From NCBI RefSeq assembly GCF_001005085.2, contig NZ_LBMU02000080.1, positions 1 through 37,679 of the forward strand: DNA of 37,679 nt, read 5' to 3'. Below the pieces are notes generated by a model, which saw nothing but the letters and a program-made list of their open reading frames with translations, was not told where the DNA came from and searched no databases. How positions within the stretch are numbered: position 1 is the stretch's first letter; each line of letters opens with the position of its first letter. This document shows, piece by piece, positions 1 to 8,574 of the stretch. The translations under genes were made by a program, and so were the position numbers. Source of the stretch: Streptomyces humi (lineage in GTDB: Bacteria > Actinomycetota > Actinomycetes > Streptomycetales > Streptomycetaceae).

Positions 1-1362
1 CTCCCCACCCCCGCCGAGGCCACGGAAGCCACCCCGGCCCCGCGCGGTCCCCGCCGGACCTTCGGTCTCGCCACCGCGACCGCCCTGGTCATGGGCAACA
101 TCATCGGCGGCGGCATCTTCGCGCTGCCCGCCGCCGTCGCCCCGTACGGCACGGTCAGCCTGCTCGCCTTCGTCGTCCTGTCCGTCGCCGCCGTGCTGCT
201 CGCCCTGCTCTTCGGCAAGCTGGCCCGCCGCAGCCCGGTCACCGGCGGCCTGTACGTCTACCCGCGCGACGCGTTCGGGCCGTTCGCCGGCTTCCTCTCC
301 GCGTGGTCGTACTGGACGATGTGCTGGGTCAGCATCGCGGCCCTGGCCGTCGCGGTCGTCGGCTACGTCGACGTCCTGGTGCCCCTGCACGGCAACCACG
401 TCCTCGAAGGCGCCGTAGCGCTCGCCGCGCTCTGGCTCCCGGCCGCCGCGAACTTCGCCGGCACCCGTTATGTCGGCGCGGTCCAGATCGTCTCGACGGT
501 CCTGAAGTTCGTGCCCCTCCTCCTGGTCGCCACCGTCGGCCTGTTCTTCGTCGACACCGACAACTTCGGCCCGTTCAACGCGTCCGGCGACAGCACCCCC
601 GGTGCCCTCGCCGCCGCGGCCGCCCTGCTCCTGTACAGCTTCCTCGGCGTCGAGTCGGCCGCGGTCAGCGCCGGCGAGGTGCAGAACCCGGAGCGCACGG
701 TCGGCCGCGCGAGCGTGCTCGGCACGCTGGGCTCCGCCGTCGTCTACATCCTCGGCACGGTCGCCGTCTTCGGCCTGGTCCCGCACGACAGGCTGGTGAA
801 GTCCGGCGCGCCCTTCGCCGACGCGGTGAACGCGATCACCGGCGGCGGCTGGGGCGGCACCGCGATCGCGCTGGTCGCCGTCGCCTCGATCGTCGGCTGC
901 CTCAACGGCTGGATCCTGATGGCCGCGCAGATGCCGTACGCCGCCGCCCGCGACGGCCTCTTCCCGAAGCCGTTCGCCAAGGTCGGCAAGGGCGGGGTGC
1001 CCGGCTTCGGCGTCCGGGCGGTCGCCGTCCTCGGCACCGTCCTCATCGCCTTCAACTACACGGCGGGCCCCGACACCACGTTCCGCGTCCTGGTCCTCAT
1101 CACCACCTTCACCGGCTGCGTCCCCTACCTCCTCTCCGCCGCCGCCCAGCTCTACTGGCTCGCCCAGGGCACCCGCGAACGGGTCCGGCCGGCCGGGCTG
1201 GTCCGCGACCTGATCGTCGCCGCCCTCTCCTTCGCCTTCTCCTTCTGGCTGATCGCGGGCGCCGGCTACGCGGCCGTCTACCAGGGCGTGCTGTTCCTGT
1301 TCGCGGGCATCCCGGTGTACGTGTGGCTCCGCGGACGGCAGCGGGAGGAAGCCACCGTCTGA
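1..1362 (+). CDS. APC-family amino-acid/polyamine permease (5' end outside window)
   Basis: The frame is open from base 1, so the gene begins upstream; the ATG at 91 is internal because it sits inside the first membrane helix. About 453 residues are visible. The motif GNIIGGGIFALP is the glycine-rich unwound part of TM1 that binds substrate in APC transporters, and the following helices, with a GGLYVYPRDAFGPFAGF loop, resemble the AdiC/basic amino-acid antiporter branch. I count roughly 12 hydrophobic segments and a short basic C-terminus. It probably exchanges or imports an amino acid or polyamine across the cytoplasmic membrane; the substrate cannot be told from sequence. No gene on the same strand follows directly. 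A decayed regulator remnant on the opposite strand lies just downstream. Confidence 0.85.
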   Translation, partial: LPTPAEATEATPAPRGPRRTFGLATATALVMGNIIGGGIFALPAAVAPYGTVSLLAFVVLSVAAVLLALLFGKLARRSPVTGGLYVYPRDAFGPFAGFLSAWSYWTMCWVSIAALAVAVVGYVDVLVPLHGNHVLEGAVALAALWLPAAANFAGTRYVGAVQIVSTVLKFVPLLLVATVGLFFVDTDNFGPFNASGDSTPGALAAAAALLLYSFLGVESAAVSAGEVQNPERTVGRASVLGTLGSAVVYILGTVAVFGLVPHDRLVKSGAPFADAVNAITGGGWGGTAIALVAVASIVGCLNGWILMAAQMPYAAARDGLFPKPFAKVGKGGVPGFGVRAVAVLGTVLIAFNYTAGPDTTFRVLVLITTFTGCVPYLLSAAAQLYWLAQGTRERVRPAGLVRDLIVAALSFAFSFWLIAGAGYAAVYQGVLFLFAGIPVYVWLRGRQREEATV

Positions 1363-1410
1363 CGCCACCACGGCGGGTTCGGCTACGCTCGCGGCCGTGA
1401 CCGTCACCAT

Positions 1411-1845
1411 CGCGAGGTTGCGGGTGGGGGGTGCCGGACCGTCGGGATGCAACGCCGGGCGGTAGACGTTCGGCCCCGGGCCCACGAGTTCGGGGGCCGC
1501 GCCCTCGGTGATCAGGTCGAAGGCGGTGTTCGCGGCGACCGGATCGCCGCGCCGGTCCACCACCAGCGCCGGGTACGGCCGGTACCCGCGCAGGATGTGG
1601 TCGATCGCCGTGCGCACGGGCGCCAGTACCGGGTCTTCGAGTGGGCTCTCGGAGTGGGCGGGCGCGTACCCGGCGGCCGGCAACAGGTCGTTGCGCTCAC
1701 CGCAGTGGCAGTTCCAGGGACTCGGCCGGCCGCACCACCATGTTCCGGCCGGGGACGGACCTGCCGGACTCGATGCGGCTGAGGTGCCGCTGGGTGGTGC
1801 CCGCCCGCAGCGCCAGGTCGAGCTGTGGCCCACGGTCAGGCCGCG
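1411..1845 (-). pseudogene. Remnant of an XRE-family regulator with MmyB-like ligand-binding domain
   Basis: Read on the minus strand, two frames together give a typical Streptomyces XRE/MmyB regulator. From about 1825 down to 1700 the product contains QLDLALRAGTTQRHLSRIES (HTH) and ends ELPLR-stop. The next frame then continues ERNDLLPAAGYAPAHSESPL, PYPALVVDRRGDPVAANTAF and NVYRPALHPDG, the MmyB-like pocket region. One extra base just after the ELPLR codons (around 1699) explains the frameshift, and an apparent insertion of about 8 bp sits before QLDLAL. Both ends are missing: the start is cut near 1845, where it overlaps the 3' end of the beta-helix gene, and similarity stops after a P-P-T-R-N-L-A segment near 1411. 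No intact copy is in the window. Identification is from memory of the family. Confidence 0.8.
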
Positions 1846-3938
1846 TGCCGGCCGCCGCCCCTGTGGCGGGTTCGCTTCCGGGTGCGCAGGCCCGCCGGGA
1901 CCATCAGGCCGCCCAGCAGACCGAGGGACAGGGCGTACGGCCACCAGCCGAAGGCGTCCCTGGAGTCGGCGGCGGTGCGGGTGGTCACGCCGGGGGCGGC
2001 GGTGGACGCCACGGAGTCCGTGGTGCCGGTCTTCGCCGTGTCTCCGGCCGTCCTCGCGACGAGGACCACGTCGTTGCCGTCGCCGCCCCGGTAGGTGATC
2101 CGGTAGACGGTGTCGGCCAGTTTCACCTCGGTGCCCTCGCGCAGGCCGTCGAAGGTGCCGGTCGTCCGGTCCGCGCCGGTGTGGTCGATCAGCGTGACGC
2201 GGCGTGCGGCGGACGTGCCCGCGTCGGACAGGTCGAGGGCGCCGGCCAGGGCGAGGCGGCCCGTCACCGTCAAGGGCCGGTCGCGCAGCACCAGTTCGCC
2301 CTGCCTGCGCTGGGTGTAGTCCCCTCGCACCGTCAAACCGCTCGTCACCAGGCTGTCGTTGGTCACCGAGCCCCGTACGGTGCCTCTGCCGGTGAGGCTG
2401 GTGGCGACCCGCAGGCCGGCCGTGCCCACGTCCAGCCGGGCGGCCGCGGACGTCAGCCGGATCGCCCTGCTGTGCGCCAGGGTCGCCCCGGCGCGCAGCG
2501 CCAGCGTGCCCCTGCTGACGGTCGTCGTCCCCGTGTACGACACCGCGCTGCCGGTGAGGGTGGTCCGCGCGGCGCCCGCCTGGACGAGCGACCCGGAGCC
2601 CTCTACGTACGCCAGGGTCACGGGAGTCGACGTGTCACGGACGTACAGCGTGCCGTCGTTCACGATCCGGCGCTGCTCCGTGCCGGTCAGCAGGGAGCCG
2701 TCGCCGCCCTTCGCGCCCGAACCGAGCCGCAGCACCGCGCCCTTCTCGATGGTCGTGGAGCCGTCGTAGTCCTGGGCGGCGGCGAAGGTCACGTCGTTCC
2801 CGCGGGTCCCGGCGATGACGACGTCCCCGGCACCGGGGGCGGCCAGGGTGTCGTGGTAGCGGCCGCCGCCGATCGGGGCGCCCAGGGTCACCGGGCCGTC
2901 GTAGTCGAAGGTGAGCTTCGAACGGCGGCCGCTCGCCGCGTGCAGGTTGATGTAGACGGTGTCCCTCGTCCCCGGCATGAAGATGCGGTGGGTGGTGCCG
3001 TCGCCCCAGTGCACGTCGGCGCCCTCGATGTTGGTGCCGCGCTTGTTCGACTGGTGCGGGATCGACCTCCAGTTGAGGGACGGGTCGCTGAGCGACGGGT
3101 TCGTGTCGCCGCCCCGGTCGCTGTAGCTGTACTGGCCGGTGAGGACGACCTTGCTGCCGGGCCGGGAGTGGACGTTGACGTCGCTGCCGTACTCCCGCTG
3201 GTAGAAGTCCTGGCGCAGGGTGATCGTCCGGTACAGCGGGGTGTCGACGATCCAGGAGCCCTGGTTGAGGATCGCGCGGGCGGCGGGCAGCGCCACCGGG
3301 TACTCGGGGCGGCCGGCGGCCATGCCCGTGCCGTTGTCGATGACCCCGGAGAAGGGGTGGGTGCCCGCCAGGTCCAGCGTGCCCCACATGTTCCGGGGCT
3401 GGGTCACCAGGCCCGAGCCGCTGATCGTGCCGATGTTGAAGGTGCGGGTCAGGGACAGCCGCAGGGTGCCGTCGACGCGGACGTTGAGCTGGTTCAGCCG
3501 GTAGCCGGGCGTGTCGTACGGGAAGTGGCCGATCAGTCCGGTGCCGCCGCCCGTGCCGTATTGCAGGGTCGTGCCGCGCTCGACGGTGATCGCGGGTGGG
3601 TCGGGGCGGGTGACGGTCGTGTACGGGTGGTTGCCGCCCTGGGTGCGGACGACCTGCCGTTGCCGGGACCTCGGCAGGGTGAAGTCGCTGTCCTCGGTGA
3701 GGATCAGGGTGCCGCCGCCGCGCACGGTGAGCGTGCCCTCGCCGTGGAAGGCACCGGCGTACGTCGTCGTCCCGGCCGGCACGGTGACGACCGTGTCACC
3801 GGTGAGGGTCACGTCCCGGCCGGCGAGGACGTCGGCGGTGGCGTCCCGGGCGCCGGCGGCCAGGGCCGGGGGAGCGGAGGCCAGCAGGGCGGCGAGGGCG
3901 CCGACCGCGGCCGCGGTGGTGTGGAGGTGGGTGCGCAC
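1836..3938 (-). CDS. Secreted, membrane-anchored beta-helix protein with autotransporter-type repeats
   Basis: 700 residues starting at GTG; no in-frame start lies close upstream and no good Shine-Dalgarno is visible. Residues 1-28 form a signal peptide ending ALAAG. The body is rich in G/T/V with repeated short strands such as GTLTVRGGGTLILTE, GSTTIEKGAVLRLGSG and GTTTVSRGTLALRAGATL. It closes with YRITYRGGDGNDVVLV, which looks like the passenger-associated strand repeats of Gram-negative autotransporters and indicates a right-handed beta-helix. Near the C-terminus a hydrophobic segment (WWPYALSLGLLGGLMVPAGL) is followed by an Arg/Lys/His-rich tail: a membrane anchor without a clear LPXTG motif. 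It is divergent from the GH43 gene, shares its control region and borders the pectin enzymes, so polysaccharide binding or adhesion is plausible. No catalytic motif was recognised. Confidence 0.75.
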   Translation of the reverse strand: MRTHLHTTAAAVGALAALLASAPPALAAGARDATADVLAGRDVTLTGDTVVTVPAGTTTYAGAFHGEGTLTVRGGGTLILTEDSDFTLPRSRQRQVVRTQGGNHPYTTVTRPDPPAITVERGTTLQYGTGGGTGLIGHFPYDTPGYRLNQLNVRVDGTLRLSLTRTFNIGTISGSGLVTQPRNMWGTLDLAGTHPFSGVIDNGTGMAAGRPEYPVALPAARAILNQGSWIVDTPLYRTITLRQDFYQREYGSDVNVHSRPGSKVVLTGQYSYSDRGGDTNPSLSDPSLNWRSIPHQSNKRGTNIEGADVHWGDGTTHRIFMPGTRDTVYINLHAASGRRSKLTFDYDGPVTLGAPIGGGRYHDTLAAPGAGDVVIAGTRGNDVTFAAAQDYDGSTTIEKGAVLRLGSGAKGGDGSLLTGTEQRRIVNDGTLYVRDTSTPVTLAYVEGSGSLVQAGAARTTLTGSAVSYTGTTTVSRGTLALRAGATLAHSRAIRLTSAAARLDVGTAGLRVATSLTGRGTVRGSVTNDSLVTSGLTVRGDYTQRRQGELVLRDRPLTVTGRLALAGALDLSDAGTSAARRVTLIDHTGADRTTGTFDGLREGTEVKLADTVYRITYRGGDGNDVVLVARTAGDTAKTGTTDSVASTAAPGVTTRTAADSRDAFGWWPYALSLGLLGGLMVPAGLRTRKRTRHRGGGRHAA

Positions 3939-4003
3939 GTGAGAGGAGACGGCGGGGGACCGGCCTCGATAACAGAAAAACGGGCCCGGGCGGCCCTGCT
4001 TCG

Positions 4004-4015
4004 GAAATCGCTTTC
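4004..4015. promoter_or_regulatory. LacI-type operator-like palindrome GAAATCGCTTTC
   Basis: An imperfect 12-bp palindrome centred on a CG step, in the 209-bp divergent region between the beta-helix gene and the GH43 gene. It resembles the sites at 8500-8511 (GAAAGCGCTTGC) and 18678-18689 (GGAAGCGCTTTC). The CG-centred shape is typical of LacI-family operators. Assignment as an operator is inference. Confidence 0.45.
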
Positions 4016-4036
4016 TCCCGTGTCACGTCAGACCCG

Positions 4037-4065
4037 TTGACCCACGGGTAACACGCCCTTACCTT
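4037..4065 (+). promoter_or_regulatory. Putative promoter of the GH43 gene
   Basis: TTGACC, a 17-base gap and TACCTT fit the main vegetative sigma consensus moderately well. This would place the transcript start near 4072, about 75 bp before the chosen start codon. The operator-like palindrome lies 20 bp upstream of the -35 box. Confidence 0.4.
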
Positions 4066-4147
4066 TTCGGCGATCACAACGTTCGTCATGCCAGCTGCCG
4101 TTCGGAATCCCGAACCGCATTCCTTTCCCCCAAGGAGCGTGTGTGAG

Positions 4148-5557
4148 ATGAGACGTGCGTACGCGGTCCTGGTGGCCCTCTGTCTGGCGGTGATCGGCGC
4201 CCTGGCCACCGCGGGACCCGCAGCGGCCGCCGCCCAGACCGTCACCAACGGCACCGGGTTCACCGACACCTCGGGGAACGCCGTGCACGCGCACGGCGGC
4301 GGGGTCATCAAGGTCGGCTCCTACTACTACTGGTTCGGCGAGGACCGCAACTCCGACAACACCTTCAAGTCCGTGGACGCCTACCGTTCCACCGACCTGA
4401 AGACCTGGGAGTTCCGGGGCCACGTCCTCACCCAGTCCTCCGCCACCGAGCTCGGCACCGCCTACATCGAGCGTCCGAAGGTCATCTACAACGCCTCCAC
4501 CGGCAAGTTCGTGATGTGGATGCACAAGGAGAACGGCGTCGACTACAGCGAGGCCAAGGCCGCCGTCGCCGTCTCCGACACCGTCGACGGCACCTACACC
4601 TACCAGGGCAGCTTCCGGCCCCTCGGCCAGTACATGTCCCGGGACATCACCACGTTCGTGGACACCGACGGCACGGCCTACATGGTCTCGGCCGCCAACG
4701 AGAACGCCGACCTACAGATCTACCGGCTCACCGCCGACTACACCGCCATCGACAGCCTGGTCGCCAACCCCTGGGCCGGCGCCAGCCGTGAGGCCCCGGC
4801 GCTCTTCAAGCGGGGCAGTGTCTACTTCATGCTGACCTCGGCGGCCACCGGCTGGAGCCCCAACCAGCAGAAGTACGCCACCGCCGCCTCGCCCGCCGGG
4901 CCCTGGACCTCCTGGACGAACGTCGGTGACTCCACGGCGTACGGCTCCCAGACCGCCTACGTCCTCCCGGTCACCGGCACTTCGGGCACCTCGTACCTCT
5001 ACATGGGTGACCGCTGGGGCAACTCCTTCGGCGGCACCGTCAACGACTCCCGTTACGTCTGGCTGCCGTTGACCTTCCCCACCAGCACCTCGATGTCGAT
5101 GTCCTGGTACCCGGAGGTCTCCGTCGACACGGCCGCCGGCACGGTCAGCGGTACCGGTGCCACGTACAACACGCTGATCGCCCGGCACAGCGGCAAGTGC
5201 GCGGACGTCCCGAACCAGTCCCTCTGGGAGGGCGTCGCGGTCAGCCAGTACACCTGCAACAGCGGTACCAACCAGAAGTGGTGGTTCAAGGACCTGGGCA
5301 CCGGCTACTACGAGCTGATGGGCCGCGGCAGCTCGCTCTGCCTCCAGGAGAACGACACGAACGTCACCCAGGAGGACTGCACGGGCGCCACCACCCAGCA
5401 GTGGTCGGTGGTCACCTCCGGCTCCTACGTCAACATCAAGGCGCGTACGACCGGCGAGTGCCTGGACGTGAACGGCGCGTCCACCGCCAACTCGGCCGCC
5501 GTCATCACGTACACGTGCAACGGCGGCACGAACCAGCAGTGGACGCGCGGGAGCTGA
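4148..5557 (+). CDS. Secreted GH43 galactan-active glycosidase (exo-beta-1,3-galactanase-like) with CBM13
   Basis: 469 residues. The ATG at 4148 follows AAGGAG by 10 bases and starts a clean signal peptide (to about residue 29, AAAAAQ); the earlier ATG at 4088 would give an odd 20-residue extension. Residues 35-325 form a five-bladed propeller of GH43 type, with HAHGGGVIKVGSYYYWFGE, IERPKVIYN, REAPALF (Glu215) and GSQTAYVLP (Gln268). Glu215 followed by a Gln where other GH43 enzymes carry a base is the pattern I know from GH43_24 exo-beta-1,3-galactanases; the close subfamily 34 is the alternative. Residues 335-469 are a ricin-type CBM13 with three Q-x-W repeats (QKW, QQW, QQW). It should trim beta-1,3-galactan of arabinogalactan or RG-I side chains outside the cell. 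It converges on the pectinesterase gene with 7 bases between stops. Confidence 0.85.
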   Translation: MRRAYAVLVALCLAVIGALATAGPAAAAAQTVTNGTGFTDTSGNAVHAHGGGVIKVGSYYYWFGEDRNSDNTFKSVDAYRSTDLKTWEFRGHVLTQSSATELGTAYIERPKVIYNASTGKFVMWMHKENGVDYSEAKAAVAVSDTVDGTYTYQGSFRPLGQYMSRDITTFVDTDGTAYMVSAANENADLQIYRLTADYTAIDSLVANPWAGASREAPALFKRGSVYFMLTSAATGWSPNQQKYATAASPAGPWTSWTNVGDSTAYGSQTAYVLPVTGTSGTSYLYMGDRWGNSFGGTVNDSRYVWLPLTFPTSTSMSMSWYPEVSVDTAAGTVSGTGATYNTLIARHSGKCADVPNQSLWEGVAVSQYTCNSGTNQKWWFKDLGTGYYELMGRGSSLCLQENDTNVTQEDCTGATTQQWSVVTSGSYVNIKARTTGECLDVNGASTANSAAVITYTCNGGTNQQWTRGS

Positions 5558-5564
5558 GTGTCGG

Positions 5565-6656
5565 TCAGCCGACCGGATTCCAGCCGTCCGTGCCCGCCAG
5601 GTACTTCTGGGCCGTGTAGTTCGCGGCCTGCGCGTCGGTGAGCTGCGGGCGGTCGGAGTTCACACCGGCACCGGCACCGGTGTTCCCGTACTCGAAGAAG
5701 CGGGCGTTCTTCCAGGAGTAGCCGCTCATGTCGGTCCACGGTCCGGCGGTCTTCACGGCCGCCGGCAAGGACGTCTGGCGGATCACCAGCTGCCCGACGG
5801 CGTCCGCGGTCGGATGCCAGGGACGGCCCAGGTAGTAGGTGTTCGCCGCCGCGGAACTCGTGATGCTGCTGCCGGTGACCAGGATCCCGTACGTCTTCGC
5901 GGAGCTGGTGTCGGGCGCGGCGAGGAAGCCGTTCAGGCCGCCCGCCGCGGCGCCCGAGTCGCGCAGCTGGATGTTCACCCGGTCGTAGACGGCGGTGGCG
6001 TTGCCGAAGACGAAGTCCACGTCCCCGGTGACGAAGGACGAGTAGAAGTACTGGCGGTACTGGCCGGTGGCGGACGGTGCCCAGTTCAGCACGGTGTCCT
6101 GGCGGCTGATGAACCGGTCGTTGCGGAAGGTCTGCCGGTCGCCCTGCGCGGTCATGGCGACGGCCTGGGTGTCGGTGATCTCCGGGTGGGCGCCCTTGTC
6201 GAAGGTGTTGCGGACCGTGAGACCGGTGACGGTGAGGTTGTTCGCGGAGAAGGTCGCCACCGAACTGCCCAGCGTGCCGTACTTGTTGCCGTCGGAATCG
6301 GTGTAACCGGCCGCCCGGTCGTAGGTGATGACGACGTCCTCGGCGTTGCCGGTGGCGCCCTTGATGGTCACCCCGGACTTTGCCGCCGGGACGTTGACGA
6401 TCTCCTGGTACGTGCCCTTGGCGACAGAGATCGTGTCACCCGCGGCGGCCGCGTTCACCGCCGCCTGGACGGTGGTGTACATCCCGGAGCCGTCCTTGGC
6501 GACGGTGAGGGTGGACGCGGCGCTGGCGGGCCCGGCCAGGGACACCGCGGCCAGCCCGAGGGCCGCCGCGGTACCGGCGGCCAGTGCGGAGGTGTGACGC
6601 CGGGCGGGGGTGTGGCGCCGGGCGGGGGTGGGGGGTCGCTCGTTCGAGGGGGTCAT
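5565..6656 (-). CDS. Secreted pectin methylesterase (CE8)
   Basis: 363 residues from the ATG at 6656. An in-frame GTG at 6680 is possible, but the shared leader element ends exactly 7 bases before this ATG. A long positively charged N-region precedes the signal peptide (ends GPASA, about residue 46 of this start). CE8 motifs occur in order: the N-terminal DGSGMYTTVQAAVNAA; QAVAM; FISRQDTVLNW with the first catalytic Asp and the Gln; GDVDFVFG with the second Asp; and YLGRPW with the substrate-binding Arg and Trp. The enzyme hydrolyses methyl esters of homogalacturonan, exposing it to lyases. It lies 40 bp downstream of the PL4 lyase gene on the same strand, so the two are probably cotranscribed. 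Confidence 0.92.
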   Translation of the reverse strand: MTPSNERPPTPARRHTPARRHTSALAAGTAAALGLAAVSLAGPASAASTLTVAKDGSGMYTTVQAAVNAAAAGDTISVAKGTYQEIVNVPAAKSGVTIKGATGNAEDVVITYDRAAGYTDSDGNKYGTLGSSVATFSANNLTVTGLTVRNTFDKGAHPEITDTQAVAMTAQGDRQTFRNDRFISRQDTVLNWAPSATGQYRQYFYSSFVTGDVDFVFGNATAVYDRVNIQLRDSGAAAGGLNGFLAAPDTSSAKTYGILVTGSSITSSAAANTYYLGRPWHPTADAVGQLVIRQTSLPAAVKTAGPWTDMSGYSWKNARFFEYGNTGAGAGVNSDRPQLTDAQAANYTAQKYLAGTDGWNPVG

Positions 6657-6691
6657 GCCCTCAGGTCGCCGCCCGGCCACCGGGGGTTGCC
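6654..6691 (-). promoter_or_regulatory. Conserved leader element GGCAACC-N14-GGCGACC before the pectinesterase start
   Basis: On the minus strand GGCAACC (6685-6691) is followed after 14 bases by GGCGACC (6664-6670), then 7 bases ending AGGGC and the ATG. The same arrangement with identical spacings occurs before the unrelated secreted protein at 12821. It fills nearly the whole gap after the PL4 stop codon, so it would act in the transcript. Function unknown. Confidence 0.55.
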
Positions 6692-6696
6692 GGGTC

Positions 6697-8376
6697 TCAG
6701 GCCAGCAGGTCGATCGCGTCGATCGCGGTCCCGGCGCTGAGGAAGGACGTCGTCCCCGAACCGCTCGCCACGTAGATCTTCAGCGTGTTGTAGGCGCTGG
6801 TGTCCGTCAGCCAGGCGGACGCCGGGACGCTGTAGCTGAACGTGTAGTTGTTGCCCCGGTAGGAGCCCACGGTCAGCGACCGGGTGCTCGGCTGGGTGGG
6901 CGGCGAGGGTACGGCGGAGGTCCAGGTGTCGTTGACGACGACCTGCGGCCGGCCGTTCGCGTAGGCCGTCGTCACGCCGATCCGGAGGGTGTGCGCGGCG
7001 GCGGCCTGGGCGGCGGTCAGCTTGAAGTAGACGATGATCCCGCTGTTGACGTCCTTCCAGAGATAGCAGGGGAAGGCCGAGGTCTCGGTCCCGCTGCCGA
7101 TGACCACGTTCCCCGTCCATGACGAGGCCCGTACGTCGGAGGGATGCGCGTACGTCATCAGGTCGGCGTTCTTGAACCCGCCCGGCGTGCCGTCCCAGTT
7201 GTTGATCCGCCAGATCGCCGAGGCGTTGCTCGGGTCGTTGGAGGAGGGGACGGCGATCGTGTTGAGGGTGGTCGTGGTACCCGCTGTCACCGTCACCGAC
7301 CCGGTGTAGACGGCGAGTTCGCCCTTGAAGACGGTGAGGGTGTACGTCCCCGGCAGCACCCCGGCAATGGAGAAGTAGCCGTCCGAGGAGCGCGCCGAAC
7401 CCCAGTACTGGGCCGCTGAGTTGGCCAGTCCGACGGTGTAGGCGTAGGCCGTGTCCCGGCCCGAGATGCCGACGCCCGCGACCCGGCCGCGTCCGCTCGC
7501 GGAGACGTACCCGGAGATGCCCAGCGAGTCCGCCCAGGAGGTGGTGAGGGTGCCCGGGTACAGGGACGAGGAGGGTGCGCCGCCGTCCGTGAACGCGATG
7601 ACGTAGGGCCCCTGGAGGCCGAAGCGCTCCGACTCGGTCTGGTTCTCGCCGTAGTACAGGATCTCGTACAGCCCGCCGCCGTCGGCGCTCTGGTGGCGCA
7701 GCAGCGAGCGGTAGAACGGGCCGCCGGACGCCTTCTCGTGGTTGCTGCGCACGATCCACAGGCCGACGGCGCCGGTCGTCCAGCCGATGTAGCTGTAGTC
7801 CATCACCCGCAGCTTCGAGTAGTGCTTGGCGCGGGTCTGGCCGTCGGACTTCTCGAAGACGTCCGCGGACTCGATGACGGTGGGCGCGTAGGTGTAGGAG
7901 TCCGGCTCGTCGTTGAGGAACAGGCCGGCCTTGACGCGCACGATGTAGCGGGTGGCGGTGACGGACGAGTCGGCCTTGTTGGTCCACAGGTAGACGTTGT
8001 TCTCGCCGCTGCGGGCCGCGTAGTAGTGCTTCAGTGTGCCGTACGTGACCGAGACCAGGATCGTCGAGCCGGACTGGGCGATGGTCACCGTCGAGGTGCC
8101 GAGGCCCGACTCGACGTGCGAGTTCTTGCCGCCGTAGCCCTGGTACTCGGTGCCCTTGTAGACGAGCGAGGTCAGGTCGCCGTCGGTCTTGCTGACCTTG
8201 AAGACGAGGCTCGCGCCGGTGTCGACGACGTAGTTGGAGCCGTCGTCGGACCAGCCGAAACTCGCGGCCGAGGCGGTCTCGGCCAGCGGTCCGGTGAGGG
8301 CCGCGGTGCCGGCGGCGGCCGCGCTGCCGAGGACGAAGGTGCGGCGTCCGAGCGGTCTCCCGGTGGTTCCGGACAT
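6697..8376 (-). CDS. Secreted rhamnogalacturonan lyase (PL4)
   Basis: 559 residues. The ATG at 8376 follows AAGGAGG by about 7 bases; a longer open frame reaching 8493 would lack both a ribosome site and an N-terminal export signal. Residues 11-16 (RRTFVL) are a perfect twin-arginine motif followed by an alanine-rich h-region and a cleavage site near ASA-A. The rest matches PL4: an N-terminal beta-sandwich (LVFKVSKTDGDLTSLVYKG), the conserved SNHEKASGGPFYRSLLRH stretch, a middle fibronectin-III-like domain (YTVGLANSAAQYWGSA, LPGTYTLTVF) and a C-terminal CBM-like jelly roll (SNDPSNASAIWRINNWDGTP onward). It cleaves the rhamnose-galacturonate backbone of RG-I by beta-elimination. It is divergent from the CE12 esterase across a region carrying operator-like palindromes. 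Confidence 0.9.
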   Translation of the reverse strand: MSGTTGRPLGRRTFVLGSAAAAGTAALTGPLAETASAASFGWSDDGSNYVVDTGASLVFKVSKTDGDLTSLVYKGTEYQGYGGKNSHVESGLGTSTVTIAQSGSTILVSVTYGTLKHYYAARSGENNVYLWTNKADSSVTATRYIVRVKAGLFLNDEPDSYTYAPTVIESADVFEKSDGQTRAKHYSKLRVMDYSYIGWTTGAVGLWIVRSNHEKASGGPFYRSLLRHQSADGGGLYEILYYGENQTESERFGLQGPYVIAFTDGGAPSSSLYPGTLTTSWADSLGISGYVSASGRGRVAGVGISGRDTAYAYTVGLANSAAQYWGSARSSDGYFSIAGVLPGTYTLTVFKGELAVYTGSVTVTAGTTTTLNTIAVPSSNDPSNASAIWRINNWDGTPGGFKNADLMTYAHPSDVRASSWTGNVVIGSGTETSAFPCYLWKDVNSGIIVYFKLTAAQAAAAHTLRIGVTTAYANGRPQVVVNDTWTSAVPSPPTQPSTRSLTVGSYRGNNYTFSYSVPASAWLTDTSAYNTLKIYVASGSGTTSFLSAGTAIDAIDLLA

Positions 8377-8437
8377 GGGGGTGCCTCCTTCGGTGGGGCG
8401 GAGGTGCGGGTGTCCCCGAGAGTGACAGTTGAATCGA

Positions 8438-8511
8438 TTTCGCGAAAGGGCTTTCGCCTTCATGGAGTTGGCAATCTTGCGAAATCGGTCCAAGGTCTAG
8501 AAAGCGCTTGC
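8438..8511. promoter_or_regulatory. Operator-like palindrome cluster between PL4 and CE12 genes
   Basis: The 198-bp divergent region (8377-8574) holds TTTCGCGAAA (8438-8447), overlapping GAAAGGGCTTTC (8444-8455), and GAAAGCGCTTGC (8500-8511). The last resembles the sites at 4004 and 18678. A possible CE12 promoter, TTGCGA (8477) with TAGAAA (8498) at 15-bp spacing, would put the third site over the -10 box. These are consistent with LacI-type repression of both genes; binding is not proven. Confidence 0.5.
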
Positions 8512-8574
8512 GAGCAGCGGTACGGTCCCCGCCGGACCTGTCGGCCTGACTGTCCCGTGACGGAGGAGTCCCGA

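Noticed and set aside
1641..4040. 799-residue plus-strand open frame opposite the beta-helix gene
   Set aside because: Composition is Gly/Val/Arg/Ala-rich without a fold; the minus strand carries the signal peptide and ordered repeats.
4088..4147. Upstream ATG start for the GH43 gene
   Set aside because: It would put 20 unlikely residues before the signal peptide and ignores the AAGGAG placed for the ATG at 4148.
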